A DNA stretch of 64,000 nt, taken from NCBI GenBank assembly GCA_017937095.1, contig JAGBEG010000010.1, forward strand, positions 434,001 to 498,000, written 5' to 3'. A program made the position numbers and the translations under genes. Of this stretch, positions 1-9,431 are shown one piece after another (position 1 is the stretch's first letter; each line of letters opens with the position of its first letter). This DNA comes from Roseburia sp. (GTDB lineage: Bacteria; Bacillota; Clostridia; Lachnospirales; Lachnospiraceae). Below the pieces are notes generated by a model. That model searched no databases. It was not told the DNA's origin and saw only the letters and a list, made by a program, of their open reading frames with translations.

Positions 1-1
1 T

Positions 2-568
2 CACGATTACGCCACCGCAGCAATCAGCCATCTGCCGCATATCATCGCATACAGTCTCGTGAATCTGGTGCGCGAGTGCGACGATGACGACCACACGATG
101 AAGACGATCGCTGCCGGAGGCTTTAAGGATATCACGAGAATCGCCTCCTCCTCCCCCGTCATGTGGGAGAATATCTGTCTTTCCAACCGCGATCAGATTC
201 TGAAGCTGATCGATTCTTATATGGATAAGCTTGCCGCAATGCGGACAGATATCGCCGACGCCAACGGCGACGCGCTGATGGACGCTTTTTCTGCGGCAAA
301 GGATTACCGCGATTCCATCACGATCAACACGAACGGTGCGCTAAAGCAGGTCTACGAGCTGTATATCGACCTGCTGGATGAGGCGGGCGGTATCGCGACT
401 GTGGCGACAATTCTTGCGAGCAATCATTTAAGCATCAAGAATATCGGCATCATCCACAATCGCGAATTTGAGGACGGTGTCCTGCATCTTGAAATGTACG
501 ATGCAGAGTCGCTCGACGACGCCGTTAAGCTTTTATCCCATCACCACTACACTATCTACGAACGCTAA
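2..568 (+). CDS. tyrA: Prephenate dehydrogenase, C-terminal part (5' end outside window)
   Basis: The reading frame is open from base 2, so the start lies upstream of the window. The 188 visible residues match the C-terminal half of prephenate dehydrogenase, which converts prephenate to 4-hydroxyphenylpyruvate in tyrosine synthesis. The first part has the helical dimerisation segment with HDYATAAISHLPH and GGFKDITRIASS, which is typical of TyrA. The last 70 residues (from about YELYIDLL) look like an ACT domain, so allosteric control by an amino acid, probably tyrosine, is likely. It converges on the PilZ gene, with a hairpin terminator between them. The partner branch enzyme PheA lies about 54 kb away in this window rather than adjacent. 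The identity is secure; the exact length is unknown. Confidence 0.9.
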   Translation, partial: HDYATAAISHLPHIIAYSLVNLVRECDDDDHTMKTIAAGGFKDITRIASSSPVMWENICLSNRDQILKLIDSYMDKLAAMRTDIADANGDALMDAFSAAKDYRDSITINTNGALKQVYELYIDLLDEAGGIATVATILASNHLSIKNIGIIHNREFEDGVLHLEMYDAESLDDAVKLLSHHHYTIYER

Positions 569-588
569 ATTTTCTCTTCTAAAATCAT

Positions 589-640
589 AAAAAGGGACTG
601 CCCCATTAACCTGATGATCCGTTAATGAAGCAGTCCCTTT
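589..640. terminator. Bidirectional Rho-independent terminator between tyrA and the PilZ gene
   Basis: A long stem pairs 589-610 with 621-640 (AAAGGGACTGC against GCAGTCCCTTT, then CATTAAC against GTTAATG) around a short loop. Runs of T or A flank both sides, so it can end transcripts from tyrA (+) and from the convergent PilZ gene (-). Confidence 0.85.
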
Positions 641-669
641 GTGCAGGCAAAAATGTTGCCATATCTTAT

Positions 670-1005
670 TTAAATATCATTGAATACCTGATAAATGTCG
701 ATCTTTAACGCGTCACTGTCGGAAATACCGATAAATTCTCCGCCATACCGGTAGCCCTTCTCAAGCTCTTCACCGTGCACGATTTCAAGCACGGCATTCA
801 CCATCTCACGGCTCCAGAGCGTGATTTTCGTATCGTAATAGGTACCGATCTCAAGCGGATACGCCGTCTCAAATCCGATGCCGCCGCGGGAAATATCCAG
901 AATATTCGCATTCACACGTTTTTCCGTAGCGGTTCCGTCTTCATTCAGACGGGCAAGCTCTACATCTGTAATCATGTCCACTCTTTTGTTTTTTCTCTTT
1001 TCCAT
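670..1005 (-). CDS. PilZ domain protein (cyclic-di-GMP receptor candidate)
   Basis: This is a single-domain PilZ protein of 111 residues. The c-di-GMP binding signature is visible: a basic cluster at the N-terminus (KRKNKR) and DISRGGIGFE further on, equivalent to the RxxxR and (D/N)xSxxG motifs of the family. A longer frame reaches 1056, but I chose the ATG at 1005 because AAGGAGAGG sits just upstream at 1012-1020, while nothing comparable precedes 1056. It is the last gene of the pheS-pheT-queA run, 66 bp after queA, and could be read from the same transcript. Single-domain PilZ proteins often tune motility or exopolysaccharide; which process applies here cannot be told from sequence. Confidence 0.85.
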   Translation of the reverse strand: MEKRKNKRVDMITDVELARLNEDGTATEKRVNANILDISRGGIGFETAYPLEIGTYYDTKITLWSREMVNAVLEIVHGEELEKGYRYGGEFIGISDSDALKIDIYQVFNDI

Positions 1006-1071
1006 GGAAAACCTCTCCTTCTTCTGCCGCAGTTTTGTGTTTGCCGCAGCAGCCATACGTCTAGGCAGCCG

Positions 1072-2103
1072 CTATTTTTCCGTGATGAACATGGCGTCCC
1101 CGAAGCTGAAAAAGCGGTAACGCTCCTTCACAGCAGTCTCGTAAGCCGCAAGTACATGCTCTCTGCCGGCAAGCGCAGACACCAGCATCACCAGCGTGGA
1201 TTCCGGCAGATGAAAATTCGTAATCAGTGCGTCGATCACCTTGAACTGATACCCCGGATAAATAAAAATTTCTGTCCATCCGCTTGTCTCACGCAGAAAG
1301 CCCTGTTCATCCGAAGCCGCCTCGAGCGTGCGCGTGCTCGTCGTTCCGACTGCAATGACACGGTGTCCCTCGCGCTTTGCCCGGTTGATCTTATCCGCTT
1401 CGCTCTTTTCAATCCGGTAGAACTCGGAATGCATATGATGCTTCAATACATCCGTCTCCTTGACCGGACGGAACGTGCCAAGTCCGACATGAAGCGTGAC
1501 CTCTGCAATTGTAACGCCCATGTCCTTCACCTGCTCTAAAAGTTCCGGCGTGAAATGAAGTCCGGCAGTCGGAGCCGCCGCCGAGCCGTCATATTTGGCA
1601 TATACCGTCTGGTAGCGGTTCTTGTCGGAAAGCTGATGCGTAATATAAGGCGGAAGCGGCATCTGACCGAGCTGATCTAAAATTTCCTCAAATATTCCTT
1701 CATAATGGAACTGAATCAGGCGGTTGCCCTCCTCCACGATGTCAATGATCTCGCCCACAAGAAGCCCGTCACCGAAACTGATTCTCGTTCCCGGTTTACA
1801 CTTTTTCCCGGGTTTTACAAGTGTCTCCCAGACGTCGTTCTCCTTCCGTTTCAGAAGGAGAATCTCTATCTTCGCCTGCGTGCCCTCTTTAACGCCGTAA
1901 AGCCTTGCAGGAATCACCTTTGTATTATTGATGACAAGACAGTCGCCCGGTCTTAAATAATCCACAATATCCCGAAATACACGGTGCTCCACCTCCCCGG
2001 TGTTCTTATCAAGCACCATCAGTCTGGAACTGGAGCGGTCGGGAAGCGGGTCCTGTGCGATCAGTTCCTGCGGAAGCTCATAATAAAAATCCTTAACGTC
2101 CAT
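1072..2103 (-). CDS. queA: S-adenosylmethionine:tRNA ribosyltransferase-isomerase
   Basis: At 343 residues it has the normal QueA length and typical motifs: N-terminal [15 protein letters not shown], then [10 protein letters not shown] and the C-terminal [14 protein letters not shown]. QueA transfers and rearranges the ribosyl part of SAM onto 7-aminomethyl-7-deazaguanine in the anticodon wobble position, making epoxyqueuosine in tRNAs for Asp, Asn, His and Tyr. The start at 2103 has AAGGAAA upstream and lies 15 bp after the pheT stop, so it is probably cotranscribed with pheST and exposed to the T-box control. Confidence 0.96.
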   Translation of the reverse strand: MDVKDFYYELPQELIAQDPLPDRSSSRLMVLDKNTGEVEHRVFRDIVDYLRPGDCLVINNTKVIPARLYGVKEGTQAKIEILLLKRKENDVWETLVKPGKKCKPGTRISFGDGLLVGEIIDIVEEGNRLIQFHYEGIFEEILDQLGQMPLPPYITHQLSDKNRYQTVYAKYDGSAAAPTAGLHFTPELLEQVKDMGVTIAEVTLHVGLGTFRPVKETDVLKHHMHSEFYRIEKSEADKINRAKREGHRVIAVGTTSTRTLEAASDEQGFLRETSGWTEIFIYPGYQFKVIDALITNFHLPESTLVMLVSALAGREHVLAAYETAVKERYRFFSFGDAMFITEK

Positions 2104-2118
2104 ATTATTTTCCTTACA

Positions 2119-4539
2119 TTATGCACGAAGTGAGATATCATACTTCGCATTCAGATTCTTTAAAATATCCGCCACATATCCGTCTACGGTATCTTTTTTA
2201 AATTCTTCCTCCCGCGGAGTGAACACAACAGAAAATGCCATGCTCTTCTTATTTGCCGGAAGCTGAATTCCCTCGTAAACATCAAACAACGAGACGCTTG
2301 TCACAAAGTCGCAGGATTTCATGATTGCCTGCTCTACCTGAGCGCAGGTCACCGCCTTATCCATCACAAAGGCAAAATCCCGCTTCTCCTCCGGATATTT
2401 CGGCAATGGCCGGAACGTCACATATTTTCCGTACCACTGGGAAAGAACCGCCAAGTCAATCTCCATGACGTAAGCCGGCGTACGCATATCCAGCTCACTC
2501 TGTACCTCGTAAGCCAGCTTTCCGAGATAACCGACCTCAATTCCCTCACAGAAAATCTTTGCGGTCTGGTATGGATGCAAAAATGGTTTTGCAGCCGGCT
2601 CATAGTCAAAGGATAAGCAAAGAGTATCTGCAACCGTCTCAGCCAGTCCTTTCAGCGTAAAGAAGGATTCCTCCTCACCGAACACACCCACGCAGAGCGT
2701 TGCCCGCTCATCCGGGTATTCCGTCAACGGCAATGCTTTTGGCACGAAGATATTTCCAAGTTCAAAAATACGTCCATCTAAGATGCCGCGTTTCTGATTC
2801 CGGGAAATTGCATACAACATCTCGGAGACCAGAGTCGTACGCATCAAAGAAAGATCTACTGTAATCGGATTTATAATGCTGATGGCATTTCTTTCTTTTG
2901 CATCCTCCGGCAGTCTCAAAAGGTCGAAATCCGCCGGGGAGAAAAAGGAATAATGAATGCCTTCATAAGCTCCGGCTGCGCACAGTGCACGCTTGATCTT
3001 AAGTTCCGTCTTCTGTTTTAAATTCAGTCCGCCCAGTGTGACCTCCGCTGTAGGCATAAAAGTCGGCGTCACATGATCGTAGCCATACATACGGATCACT
3101 TCCTCCGCGACGTCCGGATAGGACTCCATATCCTCACGGAATGCAGGTACCTGAATGGTAAGCTCATCGCCGTCAATGACCGGACTCATCTGTAAATTAG
3201 TCAGAATCCGCACAATATCTGCATCCGGGACCTCAATTCCAAGTACTCCGTTGACCCGTTTTACGCTTACCTTCATCTCCTGCGGTTCGATGGAATTTCC
3301 GGTGTTGATGTCCACATGCGTGCAGGAAACCTTACCACAGCCCAGTTCTTCGATCAAATGCAATGCACGTTTCATTGCAACTACGGTTGTGTATTCATCG
3401 ACTCCCTTTGCATAGCGCGCACTGGAATCCGAGGACTGTCCCAGTGCACGGGAGCTCTTGCGGATATTATCTCTGGCGAACTTTGCTGCTTCGAACATTA
3501 CTTCTGTTGTGGTATCAAGGATTTCGGAATTCAGTCCGCCCATGATGCCTGCAAGTGCAACCGGTTTTACCCCGTCACAGATGACCAGGTTGGACGAATT
3601 CAGCGCAAATTCCCTGCTGTCCAATGTTACAATTTTTTCTCCGTCCTCCGCACGTCTGACCTTGATCTGATCTCCCTCAAGATAGGAATAGTCAAATGCA
3701 TGCATCGGCTGTCCCAGTTCTTTTAAGATATAGTTCGTGATATCCACCACATTGGAAATGGAATCACAGCCCACCAACGCAAGTCTCCGTCTCATCCAGG
3801 CAGGAGACTCTCCTATTTTCACGTCATATACATAGTGTGCAATGTAACGGGGACAAAGATCGCTTGCATCCACAGATACCGAAAATGGCGTCTTTGCCAC
3901 TTCCGTCTCCGTATAGCTTAAGTCAAGCGGCTTGCATTCCTTTCCAAGAACCGCAGCCACTTCTCTGGCAATTCCATAGATGCTCTGGCAGTCCGGTCTG
4001 TTCGCCGTAATCGCGATATCAAAGATCCAGTCATCCATGCCAAGAATCGGTTTTACATCTGCTCCGATCTTCGCATCCTCCGGGAGCTCCAAAAGTCCGT
4101 TATATCCTGCTCCCGGATAGAGATTATCATCCAGTCCAAGTTCTGTTCCTGAGCACAGCATACCAAAGGAATCATAGCCCCGAAGCTTTCCCGCTTTGAT
4201 TTCCATCACGCCTTCGATGGTCTTATGATCCTTTGCCGTCGCATAGACGGTCGCTCCAATCAGCGCCAGGGGAAACTTACCTCCTGCATGTACGTTGTCT
4301 GCGCCGCAGCAGATCTGGAAAGTACCATGTTCCCCGGCATTTACTTTACATAAGCTTAAATGCGTGTCAGAAATCGGCTCGCATTCCTCCACATATCCCA
4401 CAACGACATTGGAGATATCCTTTCCGACCTCAATCAGTTCCTCCACCTCGAAACCGCAGGAAAATAACTTTTCTTCCAGCTCCTTTGGCGTCACATCTAT
4501 ATCCACATATTCTTTTAACCAACTTAAGGGTGCTAACAT
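2119..4539 (-). CDS. pheT: Phenylalanyl-tRNA synthetase beta subunit
   Basis: 806 residues, the usual size for bacterial PheT. An N-terminal tRNA-binding OB domain (about residues 40-150), the B3/B4 editing region, the B5 domain and a C-terminal FDX-ACB anticodon-binding domain (last ~90 residues, beginning near FRPLPKYPEEKRDFAFV) can be followed in order. With PheS it forms the alpha2-beta2 enzyme that charges tRNA-Phe; the beta subunit carries the editing site for mischarged Tyr. It starts 18 bp after pheS with AAGGAGG-like sequence upstream and is under the same T-box. Confidence 0.97.
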   Translation of the reverse strand: MLAPLSWLKEYVDIDVTPKELEEKLFSCGFEVEELIEVGKDISNVVVGYVEECEPISDTHLSLCKVNAGEHGTFQICCGADNVHAGGKFPLALIGATVYATAKDHKTIEGVMEIKAGKLRGYDSFGMLCSGTELGLDDNLYPGAGYNGLLELPEDAKIGADVKPILGMDDWIFDIAITANRPDCQSIYGIAREVAAVLGKECKPLDLSYTETEVAKTPFSVSVDASDLCPRYIAHYVYDVKIGESPAWMRRRLALVGCDSISNVVDITNYILKELGQPMHAFDYSYLEGDQIKVRRAEDGEKIVTLDSREFALNSSNLVICDGVKPVALAGIMGGLNSEILDTTTEVMFEAAKFARDNIRKSSRALGQSSDSSARYAKGVDEYTTVVAMKRALHLIEELGCGKVSCTHVDINTGNSIEPQEMKVSVKRVNGVLGIEVPDADIVRILTNLQMSPVIDGDELTIQVPAFREDMESYPDVAEEVIRMYGYDHVTPTFMPTAEVTLGGLNLKQKTELKIKRALCAAGAYEGIHYSFFSPADFDLLRLPEDAKERNAISIINPITVDLSLMRTTLVSEMLYAISRNQKRGILDGRIFELGNIFVPKALPLTEYPDERATLCVGVFGEEESFFTLKGLAETVADTLCLSFDYEPAAKPFLHPYQTAKIFCEGIEVGYLGKLAYEVQSELDMRTPAYVMEIDLAVLSQWYGKYVTFRPLPKYPEEKRDFAFVMDKAVTCAQVEQAIMKSCDFVTSVSLFDVYEGIQLPANKKSMAFSVVFTPREEEFKKDTVDGYVADILKNLNAKYDISLRA

Positions 4540-4557
4540 AAGAAACCTCCTTCTTCT

Positions 4558-5601
4558 TTAATCATCAATCTGCTTTAAGACACGCAGGTCTGATTCAAAT
4601 AACAATTTGATATTGTTGATTCCGTATTTGAGCATTGCGATGCGTTCCAGACCAATGCCAAATGCAAAGCCGCTGTATTCATTCGTATCAACACCACAGC
4701 CCTCCAACACCTTATTGTTGACCACGCCTGCACCAAGCACCTCGATCCAGCCGGTTCCCTTACAGAGTTTACAACCGCAGCCGCCGCACTGGAAACAGCT
4801 CACATCCACCTCCACGGATGGTTCCGTAAACGGGAAATAAGATGGTCTAAGACGTGTCTTTGTCTCTTTTCCGAAGATCTTCTTTACAAATTCATCCAGC
4901 ATTCCCTTTAAGTCACAGAGTGTAATCCCCTTATCGACCACGAGACCTTCCATCTGTGTAAACATCGGCGAGTGAGTCGCATCATCATCGGAGCGGAATA
5001 CCTTTCCCGGAGATACGACCTTGATCGGAGGCTTTTTCGCTTCCATTACGTGAATCTGTCCGGCAGAGGTCTGCGTGCGAAGCAGAAATTCCGGTGACAG
5101 ATAGAACGTATCCTGCATATCACGGGCAGGATGATCCTTGGGAGTATTTAATGCCGTAAAATTATAATAATCTGTCTCAATTTCCGTCCCCTCATAAATC
5201 TCAAACCCCATGGACGCGAAAATATCCGTCAACTGATTGCGCACCTGAGTCACAGGATGAAGATTGCCATGCGCATGCTTCTTCGCAGGCATGGTGACAT
5301 CGATCTTCTCACTCTCATAACGCCGTCTCATCTCTTCCTGCCTGAACTTCGTATCCAGTTCTTCAAAGTAAGACTGCGCCCATGCCTTAAGCTCGTTCAC
5401 TTTCTTACCGTAATCTGCTTTCTGCTCCTTAGGAACTTTTCCCATCTCTTTCATCAAAGAGCCAATTTTCCCGGTCTTGCCGTCTAAAATGACCTTCTTA
5501 TATTCGTATACGCTCTTTGAACTTTCGAGTTTTTCAAGTTCGTTTTGTACTTCTTGCTTGATTTTCGCAATTTTGCCGGTTAATTCATTTAACTCTGCCA
5601 T
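4558..5601 (-). CDS. pheS: Phenylalanyl-tRNA synthetase alpha subunit
   Basis: 347 residues with an N-terminal coiled-coil arm (about 1-90) and a class II catalytic core. Visible core motifs are [19 protein letters not shown] (motif region 1), the [15 protein letters not shown] stretch of motif 2 and [17 protein letters not shown] of motif 3. A Cys-rich loop ([17 protein letters not shown]) sits before motif 3, as in many clostridial PheS proteins. It catalyses ATP-dependent charging of tRNA-Phe together with PheT. The start has GAGGAGAG upstream and lies about 75 bp past the T-box terminator, so expression depends on readthrough when tRNA-Phe is uncharged. Confidence 0.97.
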   Translation of the reverse strand: MAELNELTGKIAKIKQEVQNELEKLESSKSVYEYKKVILDGKTGKIGSLMKEMGKVPKEQKADYGKKVNELKAWAQSYFEELDTKFRQEEMRRRYESEKIDVTMPAKKHAHGNLHPVTQVRNQLTDIFASMGFEIYEGTEIETDYYNFTALNTPKDHPARDMQDTFYLSPEFLLRTQTSAGQIHVMEAKKPPIKVVSPGKVFRSDDDATHSPMFTQMEGLVVDKGITLCDLKGMLDEFVKKIFGKETKTRLRPSYFPFTEPSVEVDVSCFQCGGCGCKLCKGTGWIEVLGAGVVNNKVLEGCGVDTNEYSGFAFGIGLERIAMLKYGINNIKLLFESDLRVLKQIDD

Positions 5602-5675
5602 CTTCTACTCTCCTCAACTATTTTCATTGACTGCGTCCATATGTGTTTCCACGGCATTCTTTGAACTGTTCTTAT

Positions 5676-6020
5676 GCTCAAAAAAAATCCCATGATAACG
5701 AACGTTATCATGGGACGAAATATTCCGCGGTACCACCCTGATTCTTTCCCGACTGACCGAAATCCCACCTGCACAAGGCAGGGAACTTCCGACAACTCTC
5801 TGAAAAGCGCTTTCTATGCGTAACGTGCATCCACGTCATCTGCTACTTGGGTTCACAGATGCGGCTCCTGTGCGAACTTCGATTCCTACCTTGTCTTAAA
5901 CGGGCTTGCAGCCGGCGACCCATTCTCTCTGAAAGAAATATAGTGCTCTACTGAATATCACAAACGGATACCCGGAATTACTTCCGTACACATTCACAGC
6001 CTTTGAATTTCTAAATTCTG
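5676..6020 (-). promoter_or_regulatory. T-box leader controlling pheS-pheT (tRNA-Phe sensing)
   Basis: On the minus strand the conserved T-box core AGGGTGGTACCGCG is at 5739-5726. It is followed by a near-perfect terminator hairpin (5688-5715, TCCCATGATAACG paired with CGTTATCATGGGA) and a run of T to 5680. An upstream stem I region with AGAGAGAATGGG and later structured segments is present. A UUC triplet at 5876-5874 lies where the specifier would be expected, which fits phenylalanine. Uncharged tRNA-Phe should stabilise the antiterminator and let pheST be transcribed. The class is secure; the specifier assignment is an inference because I did not fold the RNA. Confidence 0.93.
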
Positions 6021-6026
6021 TATTGC

Positions 6027-6055
6027 ATTTTATCACAAGAAACGCAGAAGTTCAA
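6027..6055 (-). promoter_or_regulatory. SigA-type promoter of the pheST T-box transcript
   Basis: TTGAAC (6055-6050), a 17-bp spacer and TAAAAT (6032-6027) on the minus strand; transcription would begin near 6020, just before the T-box stem I. Confidence 0.8.
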
Positions 6056-6138
6056 GAACTTTTTTCGCGCCGGGATTGCACATTTTTTTGTGCCGGGATT
6101 GTACTCCTGTGCTGTAACTTAGTCCAGGACCTCTGCTT

Positions 6139-6972
6139 TTAATTCTTACCTATTCTTCGCTTCTTCATATATGTGACATGCTCCGCCTCATAATCACTGA
6201 AATATGTGACATCCAGATCCTTTATCTGCGCTTCCATTTCCTCGATCTCCTCGATCTCCCAGTCCTCTTTTGGCAGCAACTCGCTTTTTTCTGTATTATA
6301 TTCCCCTGTGGTATTATGATACCATCTAAGCTGCGGCAGCTCATCCGGGTCCTTGGGATAATACAGATATGTGAAATAATAATCTATCGGCGAAAGGCGG
6401 ATGCCGTCCTCTGCTATACGGTAGGTTCCGTAGCCGGTAGCCGCCGGAGTTCCGGAACTCGCATTATAGATCGTATTGTCATTTAATATATAAAACCGGT
6501 CTTCTGCCATACTGGAAAAGACGAGAACAGGCCTGCCGTCTCTGAATGTATACATAAAAAGAACCATGTTATGAAAGTCCGACGTTTCCTTATCAACTAT
6601 TAGCAATTCCTCCGTTCCGTTGCCGTCTACATCATACAGCATATACCCGATAACTGATAAAGCCTCCTCCGTCCCGAGACACTCACATCTTTCTTCCATA
6701 AAATCCGTTCCCTGATTCCGCCAATCCAAATCATGCGGATGCTTCTCCGCAAGGATGGACTGATAGGTACGCTCAATGATATCATCATATGCCGCTACAT
6801 GTGCAGTTGTATTTTCCCTTGTGTTCTTCTCCTCCGTGCCTGCATAACTGACCGTCTGTCCAAGCAGGCAGAATATGACAACCGCGCACAGAAATCTGTC
6901 TCCTGTACCTTTTATGTATCTCCTTTTTCTTCGCAGTTTTTTCCGCTTAAGCATAGCGTCAGTTCGTAACAT
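6139..6972 (-). CDS. Secreted or membrane-anchored protein of unknown function with a DxDGNGxxE loop
   Basis: 277 residues. A basic N-terminus (about residues 7-22) followed by a hydrophobic stretch FLCAVVIFCLLGQTVSYAG looks like a signal peptide or anchor. The mature part contains YDVDGNGTEELLIVD, a calcium-binding-type loop common in secreted Lachnospiraceae proteins that measure the state of a sample value, and an acidic C-terminal region (WEIEEIEEMEAQI). I recognise no enzyme motif. The start at 6972 overlaps the end of the LysM gene by 14 bp and has GGAG just upstream inside that gene, so translation is probably coupled. An alternative start is the ATG at 6954. The two neighbours are likely made together at the cell surface. 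Confidence 0.72.
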   Translation of the reverse strand: MLRTDAMLKRKKLRRKRRYIKGTGDRFLCAVVIFCLLGQTVSYAGTEEKNTRENTTAHVAAYDDIIERTYQSILAEKHPHDLDWRNQGTDFMEERCECLGTEEALSVIGYMLYDVDGNGTEELLIVDKETSDFHNMVLFMYTFRDGRPVLVFSSMAEDRFYILNDNTIYNASSGTPAATGYGTYRIAEDGIRLSPIDYYFTYLYYPKDPDELPQLRWYHNTTGEYNTEKSELLPKEDWEIEEIEEMEAQIKDLDVTYFSDYEAEHVTYMKKRRIGKN

Positions 6973-8497
6973 AGGTCTCCAGCCCCTCCGGGAAAATCAG
7001 TTCTTCTTCCGCCACCGCAGTCTCAAACTCCAGATATTCCAGCTTCGGGCAGTCCTTTAACACCGACCAGTCCGTAACCGTATCAAACGCATCTTCCAGA
7101 TAAAGCTCCTCTAAATTATCCAGCTTTCCCAAAAACGAAATATCCTCTACACTGGCGTCTCCTGCCCATACGCACCCGCCAAGAGACAGCCTGGTAAGAC
7201 CTGTAAGATTTCCGATTCCTTCATAGTTCTCCACATCCGAAAGCGAAATCAGCAGTCTGGAAAGATTGATAAAATTCTGCATATCCGAAATGGCAGCCTC
7301 TCCGTAATTCTGCGACAGCTCCTGTCCGCCGAGCTTCTGGCAGATTTCCTTATAAGAACAGGTATACACCTCATCATTGATATAGATATAGTCTGAAGGA
7401 TACCACTCAATCATCCCAAGATAAGTGATTTCCTCAAGATCGCTCACATAGACAGGCTCGTCTGTCTCTTTCCCCAGATAATGCCGGACGGTAAACTCTA
7501 TAATCGGACTTTCCCACTCTACCGCGTGGTCCTCCTCCTCTGTCACATGACGAAGAGACGCGATTTCTTCCTGTGATTTCCAATGTTCGCCATTTATAGC
7601 AAGGTAACCTAAAGCAAACGCATTGTGAAAGCCCTCGTAATCCCAGGCTTCCTCCGACAGATAGCCGCCGCTTCTGCCTCCGCCCCAGAGGCTGAAATTT
7701 TTGGCATCCTCCGTTGTAATCTGCTCCGTGAAGCCTGCTGTCATATAACGGATCACATCCCCGACCGGATAATTCTCCTCGAGAGGCGAAATGATAAGAA
7801 CCTCCGCCTGCAGATGTTCCCCCAGACGGTAACCCGCCGCTTCCTTCCACGTTCTTCCCGCTTCATCTGTCATTTCAAATGAATAAAGATAAAAATCATC
7901 CCCGTCTTTCACAGTATATTTCTGAAAGGTCAGATTGGAAGCATTTTCTCCGAAGACCTCCGCCATCCGCGTACGGATATTGCCGCAGAACTCATCCCAG
8001 CAGTCTGAAAATGCATTTCTTGCTCTGGTATTTTTCGCGATGTTAAAATAGATGACAGTCTCTTGTTCATCGGAAAACAAGCAGCTCAATTCCCGATCCA
8101 GTGAAGTTGCTCCGTGCGCAAAGTTCGCCGGAAAATATAACCTATATGCTCCGTCATACCCCAGAACATTCCAGTTCTTCTCTCCGGGAATACAGATTCT
8201 TTCACCATAAACCGAAAGCTCCTGCCCCGGAAAAATCAAGCCCGGATCAGAAAGCCCGTTTTGTGCTGCGATTTCTGTGTATGCCGCTCCCTCACCGTAA
8301 TAATCCTTAGCAATTGTCCACAGACAATCGCCTTCCTTTACGGTATAAGCGCTTTCTTCCCCATAGATGACAATGTCATCTGCCGCCTGCTCCGCCGCAA
8401 GAACGCTCTCCGTTCCCCAATGTCCGGCAGCAAAACATAGCAGCAGGGCAAAAACCGCGCTATAAGAAATTTTACCTGCGTCCCTCTTTATCTTCAT
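6959..8497 (-). CDS. LysM and leucine-rich-repeat surface protein
   Basis: 512 residues, starting with a signal peptide (KISYSAVFALLLCFAAG to about residue 35). Residues about 50-100 form a LysM domain (YTVKEGDCLWTIAKDYYGEG to the PGQELSV end), which normally binds peptidoglycan. A central region of unknown fold follows, and the C-terminal 130 residues have internalin-like leucine-rich repeats (LTGLTRLSLGG, LDNLEELYLED, CPKLEYLEFE). Of two possible starts I prefer ATG 8497: GGAGGAA at 8510-8504 is well spaced for it, and the predicted transcription start near 8517 leaves almost no leader for ATG 8512. It is probably a cell-wall-associated binding protein, cotranscribed with the next gene. No sorting signal was seen. 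Confidence 0.82.
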   Translation of the reverse strand: MKIKRDAGKISYSAVFALLLCFAAGHWGTESVLAAEQAADDIVIYGEESAYTVKEGDCLWTIAKDYYGEGAAYTEIAAQNGLSDPGLIFPGQELSVYGERICIPGEKNWNVLGYDGAYRLYFPANFAHGATSLDRELSCLFSDEQETVIYFNIAKNTRARNAFSDCWDEFCGNIRTRMAEVFGENASNLTFQKYTVKDGDDFYLYSFEMTDEAGRTWKEAAGYRLGEHLQAEVLIISPLEENYPVGDVIRYMTAGFTEQITTEDAKNFSLWGGGRSGGYLSEEAWDYEGFHNAFALGYLAINGEHWKSQEEIASLRHVTEEEDHAVEWESPIIEFTVRHYLGKETDEPVYVSDLEEITYLGMIEWYPSDYIYINDEVYTCSYKEICQKLGGQELSQNYGEAAISDMQNFINLSRLLISLSDVENYEGIGNLTGLTRLSLGGCVWAGDASVEDISFLGKLDNLEELYLEDAFDTVTDWSVLKDCPKLEYLEFETAVAEEELIFPEGLETYVTN

Positions 8498-8523
8498 TTG
8501 TTGTTCCTCCATATCCTTCTGTC

Positions 8524-8579
8524 AGTATAAAGGAACCGTGCATCAAAGTTTCATCATAGTTGCATCATTTTTGCATCAT
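8524..8579 (-). promoter_or_regulatory. Promoter with four 11-bp direct repeats before the LysM gene
   Basis: Reading the minus strand from 8579: ATGATGCAAAA, ATGATGCAACT, ATGATGAAACT and TTGATGCACGG follow each other with an exact 11-bp period (8579-8536). Six bases later comes TATACT (8529-8524), a good -10 box, with no recognisable -35. This layout, tandem 11-bp direct repeats in place of the -35, is the usual architecture of sites for PhoB/OmpR-type response regulators. The first repeat overlaps the stop codon of the YihY gene. Which regulator binds is not known; an OmpR-type regulator lies at 18287-18961. Confidence 0.65.
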
Positions 8580-9412
8580 TTCTTATCGCGTCTCAACCAT
8601 TTTTTGATGCTCTCGTTAAAGACGACATTGACCTCCGCCGACATCATCATAATATACATACAAAAATAAAGCCACAGCATGATAAGCGCAATCGTCGTCA
8701 AGCTGCCGTACATGGAAAATCCATTGAAATAATCCACATAGACAGACAGCCCAAACGAAAATGCATACCATGCCACACTGCAGATCGCCGCGCCCGGGAG
8801 CTGGCTCTTAAAGGAAAGCTTGCAGTTTGGCAGCGCCGTAAACACCACGGCGAAGAACAGCGTCAGAATCGCGATCATCGCAAGCCCTTTAAAATGCGAC
8901 AAAAAATCCGCCGCATGCTTCAGAATCGGAACATACTGCATCGCCAGATCATGCAGGGAATTGCCGAATACGAGCACAAGCAGCGTAAAGACGATCGCAA
9001 CCAGAAATATGATGGTATAGACCACCGCCCAGAAACGCAGAATGAACCAGTTCCGCGTCTCTTCCAGATCATTGACCGCATTCAGTCCGTCCGCCATATA
9101 CTGCACGCCCTTTGCCGCAGACCAGATCGCGACGACTGCCGTCACGGATATGATTCCCATGGAACGGTTATATACCTCATCTACCAGTGAAATTACAAAT
9201 GGCGATACATATTCCGGCATGATCCTGCTTATGATGTCGAGAATCATCGCCTCCGTCACTGCTGTGTACTGCAGCAGCGAGGAGAATACCATCAAAAACG
9301 GAATGGCAGACAATATGATAAAAAATGCCGACTGCGCGGAATATGCATTGATTTTGTCACGCTTGCATTTGTCCATAAAGGACTTTATATTACCGATTAC
9401 TTTCCAGAACAT
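8576..9412 (-). CDS. YihY/BrkB-family membrane protein
   Basis: 278 residues with six hydrophobic segments, typical of the YihY/virulence-factor-BrkB family (older annotation: ribonuclease BN, which is not supported). The family signature is seen in the N-terminal AYSAQSAFFIILSAIPFL, in IWSAAKGVQYMADGLNAVND, and in the C-terminal half with LPGAAICSVAWYAFSFGLSVYVDYF and YGSLTTIALIMLWLYFCMYIMM. Its molecular function is not established; a role as an envelope transporter is often suggested. The start has AAGGAAGG upstream. It lies 19 bp downstream of the SpoIID/LytB gene and is probably cotranscribed with it. Confidence 0.9.
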   Translation of the reverse strand: MFWKVIGNIKSFMDKCKRDKINAYSAQSAFFIILSAIPFLMVFSSLLQYTAVTEAMILDIISRIMPEYVSPFVISLVDEVYNRSMGIISVTAVVAIWSAAKGVQYMADGLNAVNDLEETRNWFILRFWAVVYTIIFLVAIVFTLLVLVFGNSLHDLAMQYVPILKHAADFLSHFKGLAMIAILTLFFAVVFTALPNCKLSFKSQLPGAAICSVAWYAFSFGLSVYVDYFNGFSMYGSLTTIALIMLWLYFCMYIMMMSAEVNVVFNESIKKWLRRDKK

Positions 9413-9431
9413 AGGTATCCCTTCCTTGTGC

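Noticed and set aside
775-1539. 254-codon frame on the plus strand opposite queA and the PilZ gene.
   Set aside because: Rich in His, Arg and Cys as expected for an antisense shadow; the minus strand genes are well supported.
5589-5795. Small frame at the start of the pheS leader.
   Set aside because: It lies across the T-box core and terminator and has no ribosome binding site.
8524-8579. CRISPR-like array from the short direct repeats.
   Set aside because: The unit is only 11 bp with no spacers and sits at a promoter; it fits a regulator site.
8576-9412. Ribonuclease BN, an older family label.
   Set aside because: The protein is an integral membrane protein of the YihY/BrkB family without nuclease residues.
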